Below, one piece after another: positions 47,485-55,043 of a stretch of 55,120 bases of DNA. The notes beneath the pieces were generated by a model, which was given only the letters and a program-made list of their open reading frames with translations, did no database searches and was not told the origin of the DNA. The stretch's first letter is position 1. Each line of letters opens with the position of its first letter. Position numbers and translations under genes: made by a program. The stretch comes from an uncultured Collinsella sp. (GTDB lineage Bacteria > Actinomycetota > Coriobacteriia > Coriobacteriales > Coriobacteriaceae). Where the stretch lies: the NCBI GenBank assembly GCA_959606065.1, contig CAUHHV010000014.1, positions 1-55,120 on the forward strand, in the 5' to 3' direction.

Positions 47485-50220
47485 ATGCAGCGCGACGCAT
47501 CGGACACTCGCGTCAATCCAGACCTCATCCTCAAGGCAATTGAGAAAGACGAGGCCGCCGATGACGCTCGAACCAGCCGGGGACACCTCAAAATTTTCTT
47601 TGGCTACGCTGCTGGCGCAGGCAAAACCTATGCGATGCTTCAAGCCGCCCACGCCGCCAAGCGGCGAGGTGTCGACGTCGTCGCGGGATACATCGAGCCG
47701 CACGAACGTCCGGCAACTGCCCATCTTGCACAAGGGCTTGAGAACGTGCCCTGTAAACTCATCGAGCACAACGGCATTGCGCTCAGCGAGTTCGATCTAG
47801 ATGTGGCTATCGAGCGCGCCCCTCAGCTCATCCTTGTCGACGAGCTCGCCCATACGAATGCGCCGGGGTCTCGCCACGACAAACGCTATCAAGACGTCGA
47901 GGAACTTCTACATGCGGGCATCGACGTCTATACGACCGTAAACGTTCAGCATATCGAGAGCCTAAACGACATGGTTGCATCCATCACCGGCGTTGTCGTG
48001 AGCGAACGAATCCCCGACCGTATCTTCGATGATGCCGACCAGGTCGAGCTCGTCGACATAGAGCCCGAAGACCTACTTGAGCGCCTTCGCGCCGGCCTCG
48101 TCTACCGTCCCGCACAAGCCGACCGAGCGCAACAGCATTTTTTTACCGTCGAAAACCTCACCGCACTCCGAGAAATCGCGCTGCGCCGCTGCGCCGATCG
48201 CACCGGCCACCTCACAGACGCCGCACGCGTGCTGGGAAACCGTGACTACTACACCAAGGAGCGTATCTTAGTCTGTGTCTCCCCGGCGCCGACCAATCCC
48301 CGCATCGTCCGTGCCGCCGCACGCATGGCGAAAGCGTTTCGCAGCGAGCTCGTCGCCCTGTTCGTAGAAAGCCCGCGCACGCAAGCCATGAGCGATGATG
48401 AGCGCGCCAAGCTTGCAGCCAATATCGCCCTAGCCGAGCAGCTCGGAGCACATATGGAAACCGTCTATGGCGACGACGTCGCGTTTCAGATCTCCGAGTT
48501 CGCGCGCCTGTCGGGTATTTCGAAGATCGTCATGGGGCGCACGGGCGAGCACAGCAGCGTCCGTCAGGCCCTCTTTGGCCGCAAATCTCTCGTAGAACAG
48601 CTCATAGCATTCGCCCCGAACCTCGACATTTACATCATTCCAGACCAGTCGACTCCGCCCTCCCGACCCAAAGGACGCCGCCATGCGCTCGCTCTGCAGC
48701 CGCCCAGCAGCCGAAACGTGCTTCGCACGCTGGCCCTCTCTCTTGTCGCCACGGCGATCGGCACGGCTTTCCGCCATCTGGGATTTGCCGATTCCAGCAT
48801 CATATCCCTCTATATCCTCACGGCCCTGCTGACCGCCGTCACCACGACGGGGCGTATCTGCACGATCGTATCGAGCGTGCTCTCTGTAGTGCTTTACAAC
48901 TTCTGCTTCGTCACGCCTCTGTTTTCGCTCGCCAGCTACGACCGAAGCTATCTGGTCACGTTCGGCATCATGTTCGCTACCGCTATGGTCGCCGGCGAGT
49001 TAACTGCGCGCATCGCCGACAATGCCCGTACCTCCGCCGAGAACGCATTCAAAACGCGCGTACTCCTCGAAACGAACCAGCTCTTACAGCAAGCCCATAG
49101 CGCGGAGGAGTGCGCCCGCGTCGCCATGAACCAACTCGTCAAACTGCTAAAACTCGACGTGGTCTTCTACCCCGCCGAACACGGCACGCTCGGCAAGGCG
49201 CTCTATGAGTCCGCTGGCACCGAAAACCGATCCGCGTCGCTGCTCACCGACTACGAGCGCGCCGTTGCAACCTGGACCTTCACCAACAACAAGCGCGCGG
49301 GCGCAAGCACGCGGACCCTGCCTGAGGCGCGCTGTCTCTACCTCGCGGTTCGCACCGGCGACAAGGTATTCGGTGTCATCGGCATCGCCCTGGAGGGGCG
49401 CGAGACCGAAGCCTTCGAGCATTCGATCGTCCTATCTATCGTAGGTGAATGCGCCTTGGCGCTCGAAAGTGACCGAGCGGCGCAAGAGCGCGAAGAGGCT
49501 GCGGTCTTGGCGAAAAACGAGCAGCTGCGCGCCAACCTTTTGCGCTCCATCGGCCACGATTTGAGGACACCCCTCACGGCTATATCCGGATCTGCGGCAA
49601 TCCTTCGGAAGAGCGACGAGAGGCTCAGCCTCGAACAGCGCTGCGATCTTGCCGATGCCATCTACGATGACTCCCTCTGGCTTATTGATACCGTGGAGAA
49701 CCTCCTCGCCATCACACGCGTCGAGGACGGCACCATTCACCTCAACTTCACATCCGAGCTCATCGACGAGGTCATCGAGGCCGCCCTCAGCCATGCCGCC
49801 CAAGCATCGCATGGACGTACCGTCACCATCGAGCACACTGACGACATCCTGCTGGTACGCATTGACGTCCATCTCATCATGCAGGTGCTTACGAATCTCA
49901 TCATGAACGCCTTCAAATACACGCCCGAGGACTCGACTGTCACCATCAGCGCACGTCGCGAGGGTGCGTTCGTCGTGGTGGACGTCGCAGACGATGGGCC
50001 GGGTGTGGCAGACTGCGACAAGCCTCATATCTTTGAGCGCTTCTTCACCTCAAGCAATACGCGGCCCGTGGATTCGCGTCGAAGCATCGGCCTTGGGCTG
50101 TCGCTCTGCCGCTCCATCGTGGAGGCGCATGGCGGCGTCATCGAAGTTCGCGACAACCACCCCCATGGGGCCGTCTTCCGTTTTACCCTGCCCGCTGAGG
50201 AGATCGAGATTCATGAATAA
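47485..50220 (+). CDS. kdpD: Osmosensitive K+ channel sensor histidine kinase
   Basis: KdpD senses low K+ or turgor and phosphorylates KdpE. The 911-residue protein has an N-terminal KdpD domain with Walker A (GYAAGAGKT, about 40-48), a universal-stress-protein-like domain, four membrane helices (about 410-510), a GAF-like domain, the H-box with H691 (SIGHDLRTPLT) and the HATPase domain (NLIMNAFKYTPE, ADDGPG, GLGLSLCRSIVEAHGG). The ATG at 47485 follows AGAAAGG; an in-frame start 32 codons upstream was rejected. It is divergent from kdpFABC and overlaps kdpE by eight bases (ATGAATAA). Confidence 0.95.
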   Translation: MQRDASDTRVNPDLILKAIEKDEAADDARTSRGHLKIFFGYAAGAGKTYAMLQAAHAAKRRGVDVVAGYIEPHERPATAHLAQGLENVPCKLIEHNGIALSEFDLDVAIERAPQLILVDELAHTNAPGSRHDKRYQDVEELLHAGIDVYTTVNVQHIESLNDMVASITGVVVSERIPDRIFDDADQVELVDIEPEDLLERLRAGLVYRPAQADRAQQHFFTVENLTALREIALRRCADRTGHLTDAARVLGNRDYYTKERILVCVSPAPTNPRIVRAAARMAKAFRSELVALFVESPRTQAMSDDERAKLAANIALAEQLGAHMETVYGDDVAFQISEFARLSGISKIVMGRTGEHSSVRQALFGRKSLVEQLIAFAPNLDIYIIPDQSTPPSRPKGRRHALALQPPSSRNVLRTLALSLVATAIGTAFRHLGFADSSIISLYILTALLTAVTTTGRICTIVSSVLSVVLYNFCFVTPLFSLASYDRSYLVTFGIMFATAMVAGELTARIADNARTSAENAFKTRVLLETNQLLQQAHSAEECARVAMNQLVKLLKLDVVFYPAEHGTLGKALYESAGTENRSASLLTDYERAVATWTFTNNKRAGASTRTLPEARCLYLAVRTGDKVFGVIGIALEGRETEAFEHSIVLSIVGECALALESDRAAQEREEAAVLAKNEQLRANLLRSIGHDLRTPLTAISGSAAILRKSDERLSLEQRCDLADAIYDDSLWLIDTVENLLAITRVEDGTIHLNFTSELIDEVIEAALSHAAQASHGRTVTIEHTDDILLVRIDVHLIMQVLTNLIMNAFKYTPEDSTVTISARREGAFVVVDVADDGPGVADCDKPHIFERFFTSSNTRPVDSRRSIGLGLSLCRSIVEAHGGVIEVRDNHPHGAVFRFTLPAEEIEIHE

Positions 50221-50917
50221 TGCCGCTAAGCCACGCATCCTCCTGGTCGAAGATGACCTGACCGTTCAAAACCTCGTTTCGACCGCGCTTGACCTCCACG
50301 GCTATGTCGTGAGCAAGGTTTGCGACGGCCAGGCCGCCATCATGGATGCGGTGTCGCACGGCCCCAGCCTCATCATGCTCGACCTCGGCCTTCCCGACAT
50401 TGACGGTATCGAGGTCATCACGAAGATCCGAAGCTGGTCGGCAGTCCCCATTATCGTCATTTCGGCGCGCACCGAAGATTCCGACAAGATTGCAGCACTT
50501 GACGCAGGGGCAGACGACTACCTCACCAAGCCCTTTTCTGTGGATGAGTTGCTCGCGCGCGTCCGTGCGAATTTGAGGCGCTCCTCGATGGCGTCGAGCG
50601 AGTCGACAGAAGCGAGCACGTTCGACAACGGTCCGCTGCATATCGACTACGCCGCGGGATACGCGACGAAAGACGGACGCGAGCTCTCGCTCACCCCAAC
50701 CGAGTACAAATTGCTCGTCCTTCTGGCGAAAAACGTCGACAAGGTGCTCACCCACACCTTCATCACCCGCGAGATATGGGGCACGAGCTGGGACAGCGAT
50801 CTGGCGAGCCTGCGCGTGTTCATGCGCACCCTGCGCAAGAAGATCGAGGCAGACCCCTCTCACCCCAAGATGATTCAGACGCACATGGGCGTCGGGTACC
50901 GCATGCAGCGTCTCTAG
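50213..50917 (+). CDS. kdpE: KDP operon response regulator
   Basis: KdpE activates kdpFABC when phosphorylated by KdpD. The 234-residue OmpR-type regulator has the full receiver set: acidic pair D14-D15 (LVEDD), phosphorylation site D57 (IMLDLGLPD) and K106 (TKPFS), followed by a winged helix (SLTPTEYKLLVLLAKN, then LRVFMRTLRKKIE). The start overlaps the kdpD stop, and GAGGAGA lies about ten bases upstream. A longer frame reading into kdpD was rejected. Family C copy 2 begins six bases after the stop. Confidence 0.95.
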   Translation: MNNAAKPRILLVEDDLTVQNLVSTALDLHGYVVSKVCDGQAAIMDAVSHGPSLIMLDLGLPDIDGIEVITKIRSWSAVPIIVISARTEDSDKIAALDAGADDYLTKPFSVDELLARVRANLRRSSMASSESTEASTFDNGPLHIDYAAGYATKDGRELSLTPTEYKLLVLLAKNVDKVLTHTFITREIWGTSWDSDLASLRVFMRTLRKKIEADPSHPKMIQTHMGVGYRMQRL

Positions 50918-50922
50918 CCCAC

Positions 50923-51001
50923 CCCACAAAAAGTTGCGGTGGAATACGGAGTAGATAAGGCCTTTGACAGCCAAAACAGTCCGCATTTCACCGCAACTGA
51001 T
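50923..51001. repeat. 79-bp repeat family C, copy 2 (kdpE side)
   Basis: A direct repeat of copy 1, 8.4 kb away, with two base differences; one falls in the stem and is tolerated only as a wobble on one strand. It begins six bases past the kdpE stop, and with copy 1 it brackets the complete kdp locus. Confidence 0.9.
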
Positions 51002-51054
51002 TTAACGATGCCCAAAATTACTCTTCAACTCGCCGCGCTCGCGTCCAAATGCGC

Positions 51055-51090
51055 AAAGCGCCCCGCGAACGAATGCTCGCGGGGCGCTTT
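51055..51090 (-). terminator. Terminator after the FeoB-associated Cys-rich gene
   Basis: A perfect 14-bp stem (AAAGCGCCCCGCGA with TCGCGGGGCGCTTT) lies 13 bp past the stop codon at 51103. On the minus strand the stem is followed by GCGCATTTGG. Its position between convergent genes suggests that it serves both. Confidence 0.75.
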
Positions 51091-51102
51091 GATGTCCGGG
51101 CC

Positions 51103-51303
51103 TTATTTGATCCCGCGGCCCAAGTCTTCGGCGATTTTGTCCACGCCCTTAAGTGCGGCGCACGTCTTTTTGTTGGAGCAATGCCCCGTGCAAACGCCAC
51201 CCTGGGCGCAGTCGGCGCAGGTGCCCTTTCGGTAGATACGCACACACACGGCGACAAACGCAATGCCGATAACAGCCAACACAACAATATCGATAGGTGC
51301 CAT
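51103..51303 (-). CDS. FeoB-associated Cys-rich membrane protein
   Basis: The 66-residue protein has one N-terminal membrane helix (IDIVVLAVIGIAFVAVCV) and then a Cys-rich segment (CADCAQGGVCTGHC, then a further Cys in KKTC). This matches the FeoB_associated family, which sits beside feoB in many Firmicutes and Actinobacteria and may replace FeoC. AGAGGAGG precedes the ATG. A terminator and a family D repeat separate it from feoB, so it may have its own promoter. Confidence 0.88.
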   Translation of the reverse strand: MAPIDIVVLAVIGIAFVAVCVRIYRKGTCADCAQGGVCTGHCSNKKTCAALKGVDKIAEDLGRGIK

Positions 51304-51349
51304 AGTAAGCCTCCTCTAGTTAACCACCACTTACTTTACCCCATCTTCC

Positions 51350-51388
51350 ACCTGCCAAAAAGGGACAGGTTTGTTTTGGTCGGTTTTA
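51350..51388. repeat. Hairpin repeat family D, copy 2
   Basis: It matches the reverse complement of copy 1 over about 30 bp, including the GGGACAGG core; the distal arm (TCGGTTTT) has diverged from CAGGTTTT. It lies between the feoB terminator and the Cys-rich gene, and its orientation relative to the upstream gene is opposite to copy 1. Confidence 0.75.
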
Positions 51389-51450
51389 TCTGCGGAAACG
51401 CCACATCTTACTTCTGGAGCAAAGCAATCTGTCCCCCATTGCACCAAAAA

Positions 51451-51477
51451 GCCCGAGTGTCACTGGGACACCCGGGC
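51451..51477 (-). terminator. Terminator of feoB
   Basis: GCCCG-A-GTGTC pairs with GACAC-C-CGGGC around a five-base loop (one A/C mismatch, wobble in minus-strand RNA). It is followed on the minus strand by TTTTTGG, about 30 bp past the feoB stop codon. Confidence 0.85.
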
Positions 51478-51507
51478 TCGTGGAAAGGGGCTAATCCTTA
51501 TTTGGAC

Positions 51508-53835
51508 TTAAGCGGAAACTGCGGCGGAAGAGGTGTTGGTCTCGTCCTCGTCGGTCCAAGCATGCTTGGGCATGGGACGGAAGATCTGGAAGAGCATCGC
51601 AGCCAGCAGCACGATGGCCACAACCGTCCAGATACCAAACTGCCCAAGAACAAGCAGGTTATAGAACTGGTTGATGAACAGGCCGATGACCCAAGCAAAG
51701 GCACACTCGTAGCCGATGGCAATCGCGGTCCACTTACCGGAGTTCATCTGGTTACGGATGGTGCCGATAGCGGCAAAGCACGGAGCGCACAGCAGGTTGA
51801 AGGCACCAAAGGCGACGCAAGCGCCCATGGTCGGGAACATAGCCGCAAACGCGGTCCACAGGCTCGGGTCGGTCTCGCCGGCGTCGGCAACGGACAGCAG
51901 CGAGCCGGCGGTGGCGACAACGTTCTCCTTGGCAACGAGACCCGAGACGGTCAGTGCGGTGGCCTGCCAGGTGCTAAAGCCGAGCGGGGCGAAGATCCAA
52001 GCGACCAGGTTGCCGAACATGGCAAGCACGGAGTAATCCATGAACTCCTCGGGGATGCCCTCCATGGAAGGCAGGTAGCCAAAGGCGCCGTTGTAGCTAC
52101 CAAAGTTGGAGAGGAACCAAACGACGACGGTGGACGCAAAGATGACCGTGCCGGCCTTCTTGATAAAGGCCCAGCAGCGCTCCCATACATGCAGCGCCCA
52201 AGAGCGGATTGCCGGGAAGTGATAGGCGGGAAGCTCCATAACGAACGGCGTCGGGCGACCGGCGAAGAGCTTGGTCTTCTTGAGCATGAGGCCCGAGGCG
52301 ATGACGGCAAAGACGCCCAAGAAGTAGAACAGCGGGCTGATCCATGCGGCGGTGGTGGAAGAATCGCCGATGATGGAACCCATGAGCAGAGCGATGATCG
52401 GCAGCTTGGCGCCACAGGGAATAAACGTGGTGGTCATGACCGTCATGCGGCGGTCCTTCTCGTTCTCGATGGTCTTGGTGGCCATGACGCCGGGGACGCC
52501 GCAGCCCGAGGACACGAGCATGGGGATAAAGGACTTGCCGGACAGGCCAAAGCGGCGGAACACGCGGTCCATGATGAAGGCGACGCGGGCCATGTAGCCG
52601 CAGTCCTCCAAGAAAGACAGCATCACGAACAGCAGGAACATCTGCGGCACGAAGCCGAAGATGGCGCCCAGACCGCCGACGATACCGTCACAGACCAGCG
52701 AATCGACCAGGCCACCGTCCTCGGTGCCGCCCGCCACAAGGGCATCGTGCACCACGGTGGTAATACCCGGAACATAGGGGCCGTACTGTGCCGGGTCGAC
52801 CGAGTCGGCGGCGTCACCCGCAGCCTCGACAGCTGCGTCGTAGGCGTCGCGGCCCTGGCCGAGCACATACCAACCGTCGGTGCCAAAGAGCTGGTCGTTG
52901 GTGAAGTCGGTCACCGTGCCGCCCAAGGTAGAGACGGCAATGTAGTACACGCAGAACATGATGACCACAAAGATCGGCAGGCCCAAGATACGGTTGGTAA
53001 CCACACGGTCGATCTTCTCGGAGGTGCTCATCTTGGCCGGAGCCTTGGTGAGGCACTCGTCGATGATGTGGGCGATCACGCCGTAGCGCTCGCCGGTGAT
53101 GATGGACTCGGCGTCGTCGTCGCAATCCTGCTCGCACTGGGCGACCAGCTGCTCGACGCGAGCGGCCTTCTCCTTGGTGAGGTTGATGAGCTTGCAGGCG
53201 TCCGCGTCGCGCTCGAACAGCTTGACGGCGTAGTAGCGACGCTTGTTGGCGGGAACGCTCGCCGGCAGATTGTTCTCGATGTGGTCCAGAACGTCCTCAA
53301 TGGAGGAATCGAACTTGTGCTCCGGCACCTGGCCCTTGGAAGCAGCGGACTTTTTGACCTGCTCGAATAGCTCCGTGATGCCCTTGTTCTTAAGAGCGGA
53401 GATCATCATGACCGGGCAGCCGAGCTTCTTGGAGAGCTTGTCCGTGTCGATCTTGTCGCCGTTCTTCTCGACCAAGTCGGCCATGTTGAGGGCAACGACC
53501 ACGGGCAGGCCGGTCTCGATAACCTGAAGCGCCAGGTACAGGTTGCGCTCGAGGTTGGTAGCGTCGACCACCTGGACGACGACATCAGGCTCGCCGCTCA
53601 TGAGGTAATCGCGCGAGCACTGCTCCTCGGGGCTGTAGGGGGAAAGCGAGTAGATGCCAGGGAGGTCCGTGATGGTAACGTTCTTGTCGCTCAGGAGCTT
53701 GGCTTCCTTTTTCTCAACCGTGACGCCGGGCCAGTTGCCAACGTAGCCGTTGGCGCCGGTGATCAGGTTGAAAAGCGTGGTCTTGCCGCAGTTGGGGTTA
53801 CCCGCCAGCGCGACATGGATCTGAGAGTCCGCCAT
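51508..53835 (-). CDS. feoB: Ferrous iron transport protein B
   Basis: FeoB is the membrane Fe2+ transporter with a G-protein domain. The 775-residue product has G1 GNPNCGKT (12-19), G3 DLPGIYSLSPYS, G4 NMAD, a helical guanine-dissociation-inhibitor-like region, and a C-terminal membrane domain with two Gate repeats. The first includes SSGCGVPGVMATKTIENEKDRR with its transport-associated Cys; that is a stretch, so see positions about 445-465. GAAGGATTGA precedes the ATG. It follows two feoA genes on the same strand. An AAGTTAG/CTAACTT dyad in the 123-bp gap before it suggests separate iron control. Confidence 0.96.
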   Translation of the reverse strand: MADSQIHVALAGNPNCGKTTLFNLITGANGYVGNWPGVTVEKKEAKLLSDKNVTITDLPGIYSLSPYSPEEQCSRDYLMSGEPDVVVQVVDATNLERNLYLALQVIETGLPVVVALNMADLVEKNGDKIDTDKLSKKLGCPVMMISALKNKGITELFEQVKKSAASKGQVPEHKFDSSIEDVLDHIENNLPASVPANKRRYYAVKLFERDADACKLINLTKEKAARVEQLVAQCEQDCDDDAESIITGERYGVIAHIIDECLTKAPAKMSTSEKIDRVVTNRILGLPIFVVIMFCVYYIAVSTLGGTVTDFTNDQLFGTDGWYVLGQGRDAYDAAVEAAGDAADSVDPAQYGPYVPGITTVVHDALVAGGTEDGGLVDSLVCDGIVGGLGAIFGFVPQMFLLFVMLSFLEDCGYMARVAFIMDRVFRRFGLSGKSFIPMLVSSGCGVPGVMATKTIENEKDRRMTVMTTTFIPCGAKLPIIALLMGSIIGDSSTTAAWISPLFYFLGVFAVIASGLMLKKTKLFAGRPTPFVMELPAYHFPAIRSWALHVWERCWAFIKKAGTVIFASTVVVWFLSNFGSYNGAFGYLPSMEGIPEEFMDYSVLAMFGNLVAWIFAPLGFSTWQATALTVSGLVAKENVVATAGSLLSVADAGETDPSLWTAFAAMFPTMGACVAFGAFNLLCAPCFAAIGTIRNQMNSGKWTAIAIGYECAFAWVIGLFINQFYNLLVLGQFGIWTVVAIVLLAAMLFQIFRPMPKHAWTDEDETNTSSAAVSA

Positions 53836-53907
53836 TCAATCCTTCTTCCTTGTGTGCCTGCGCTGCTTTCTCCGCGCAGGCTGGATAATGTGCTTTAAAG
53901 TTGTAGC

Positions 53908-53933
53908 ATTAAGTTAGAAAAACCTAACTTTAT
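53908..53933. promoter_or_regulatory. Candidate metal-regulator operator before feoB
   Basis: AAGTTAG (53911-53917) and CTAACTT (53924-53930) form an inverted repeat, and symmetry resumes after one mismatch. The half-sites resemble those of DtxR/IdeR-type iron boxes, but the six-base centre is wider than the usual one. It lies 73 bp before the feoB start. Confidence 0.45.
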
Positions 53934-53958
53934 CTGCAGAAATATACGTCACGAGTCC

Positions 53959-54180
53959 TTACTGAACCTCGACGACGGCGGCCTCCTCCTTGCGGATGGA
54001 AAGCTCGTAGCCGCGCACGTTGATCTCGACCGGATCACCGAGCGGTGCAACTTTCACGACCTTGAACGAAGTGCCCTTGATGAGCCCCAGGTCCATAAGG
54101 TGGCGGCGAAGCGCACCCTCACCGTGAAGCTTGACGATGGTGGAGCTCTCGCCCACCTTAACGTCACCCAACGTCTTCAT
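53959..54180 (-). CDS. feoA: FeoA family protein, second copy
   Basis: The 73-residue SH3-like FeoA protein (MKTLGDVKVGE, then RRHLMDLGLIKGTSFKVVKVAPLGDPVEI) is probably a cytoplasmic modulator of FeoB. GGGGGACAAGTA-type sequence precedes the ATG. It lies 40 bp after the first feoA gene and 123 bp before feoB. Of the two paralogues it is closer to canonical FeoA because it keeps the PLGDPVEI segment. Confidence 0.93.
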   Translation of the reverse strand: MKTLGDVKVGESSTIVKLHGEGALRRHLMDLGLIKGTSFKVVKVAPLGDPVEINVRGYELSIRKEEAAVVEVQ

Positions 54181-54220
54181 TTACTTGTCCCCCTTTCAGT
54201 GCGTACAGAAATACCGTCGA

Positions 54221-54463
54221 CTAACCGACGGTCATGATGTGCATGGCAACCTTGGAATCGATGCCAAAGCGTGCGCCCAGCACGGTGACGATGATATTGG
54301 CGCCACTCGAGCTCACCACGTGGATTTCGTTGCCCTCGACAAAGCCGAGGTCCTTGAGGTGGTGCTTCATATCCTCATTGCCCTTTACACGAGACACGCG
54401 CACGGTTTCGCCCGCTTTTACCATCGAAAGCGGCATTGCCGGCATCTGCGGTCCGCAAGACAT
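54221..54463 (-). CDS. FeoA family protein, first copy
   Basis: The 80-residue product is a FeoA-type SH3 fold (RVKGNEDMKHHLKDLGFVEGNEIHVV, residues about 26-50 and onward). It has a Cys/Met-rich N-terminus (MSCGPQMPAMPLSM), and the conserved Pro-rich strand is replaced by SSSGANIIVTVLGAR. Tandem divergent FeoA proteins are common in anaerobes. It is the first gene of the feo operon and follows a double 13-bp operator-like element. Confidence 0.92.
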   Translation of the reverse strand: MSCGPQMPAMPLSMVKAGETVRVSRVKGNEDMKHHLKDLGFVEGNEIHVVSSSGANIIVTVLGARFGIDSKVAMHIMTVG

Positions 54464-54505
54464 GAGTGGCTCCTAACGTCAGTTCGTCCTCAACATCGAC
54501 GCGGT

Positions 54506-54559
54506 AAAAGTTAACCACATCTATGTTCGCTTTAGTAAACTAGCACGTGGTTAACTTTT
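54506..54559. promoter_or_regulatory. Paired 13-bp inverted sites in the feo promoter
   Basis: AAAAGTTAACCAC (54506-54518) and GTGGTTAACTTTT (54547-54559) are perfect reverse complements with 28 bp between them; centres are 41 bp, about four helical turns, apart. Each contains GTTAAC and an AAGTTA core shared with the dyad before feoB. They could be two operators for one iron regulator on the same DNA face, or a long RNA hairpin. Confidence 0.5.
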
Positions 54560-54611
54560 TGGAAAGGGTCCCCATTTAGATTCCGAAAAAGTTTCCTATA
54601 CGAAACAAAAA

Positions 54612-54642
54612 GGCGCGGCAAAGAGCTGTCCTTTGCCGCGCC
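54612..54642 (-). terminator. Terminator of the HPr-like gene
   Basis: A perfect 12-bp stem (GGCGCGGCAAAG with CTTTGCCGCGCC) is followed on the minus strand by TTTTTGTTTCG. It begins ten bases past the stop codon at 54652. Confidence 0.92.
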
Positions 54643-54651
54643 CTGTCATGC

Positions 54652-54900
54652 TTAGAGCGAGAGGTTTCTGATCGACGTGACGCAGGAGGCCTCATCCACG
54701 CCCGAAACGCGGAACACGATGTCTTCGCCACATTCGCCGTAGAGAGCCATGAGCCCCATCACATCGCGGCCGTCGGTATGGCGATCGCCGATGCTGACCG
54801 ATACGTTGCTACGATGCTTGGCAATAATGTCATAGAGCAGCGCAACCGGGCGGGCATGCAATCCCAACGGATCTTTAATCGTCTTTGTAAACTCGACCAT
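54652..54900 (-). CDS. HPr family phosphocarrier paralogue with Asp46
   Basis: The 82-residue product has the HPr fold and the active-site loop GLHARPV with the phosphorylatable H15 and R17. At the position of the regulatory Ser46 (canonical KSIMG) it has Asp (GRDVMG, D46 by direct count), so HPr kinase could not phosphorylate it and the side chain imitates phosphoserine. The ATG at 54900 follows GGGAGGGG; an upstream in-frame start lacks likeness to the family. It is monocistronic with strong terminators on both sides. A canonical ptsH is expected elsewhere, and this one could be a regulatory HPr or belong to another phosphorelay. Confidence 0.85.
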   Translation of the reverse strand: MVEFTKTIKDPLGLHARPVALLYDIIAKHRSNVSVSIGDRHTDGRDVMGLMALYGECGEDIVFRVSGVDEASCVTSIRNLSL

Positions 54901-54991
54901 GTCCCCTCCCACGACGTCGCACATTCGGCCGGCAAACCCAGCCACGTGGTAGTTATTGTACGTTACCGGCGCACCCCCGTCCCACAAAAAA

Positions 54992-55018
54992 CGAGGGAAG
55001 GCACACGTCCTTCCCTCG
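54992..55018 (-). terminator. Terminator of the aspS-like gene
   Basis: A perfect 10-bp stem (CGAGGGAAGG with CCTTCCCTCG) is followed on the minus strand by TTTTTTGTGGG, about 26 bp past the stop codon at 55044. Confidence 0.93.
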
Positions 55019-55043
55019 CTACAGGCAATATGGAGCCAATCGC

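Noticed and set aside
3962..51388. CRISPR array
   Set aside because: The repeats are scattered singly over 47 kb without regular spacers, and no cas gene is present.
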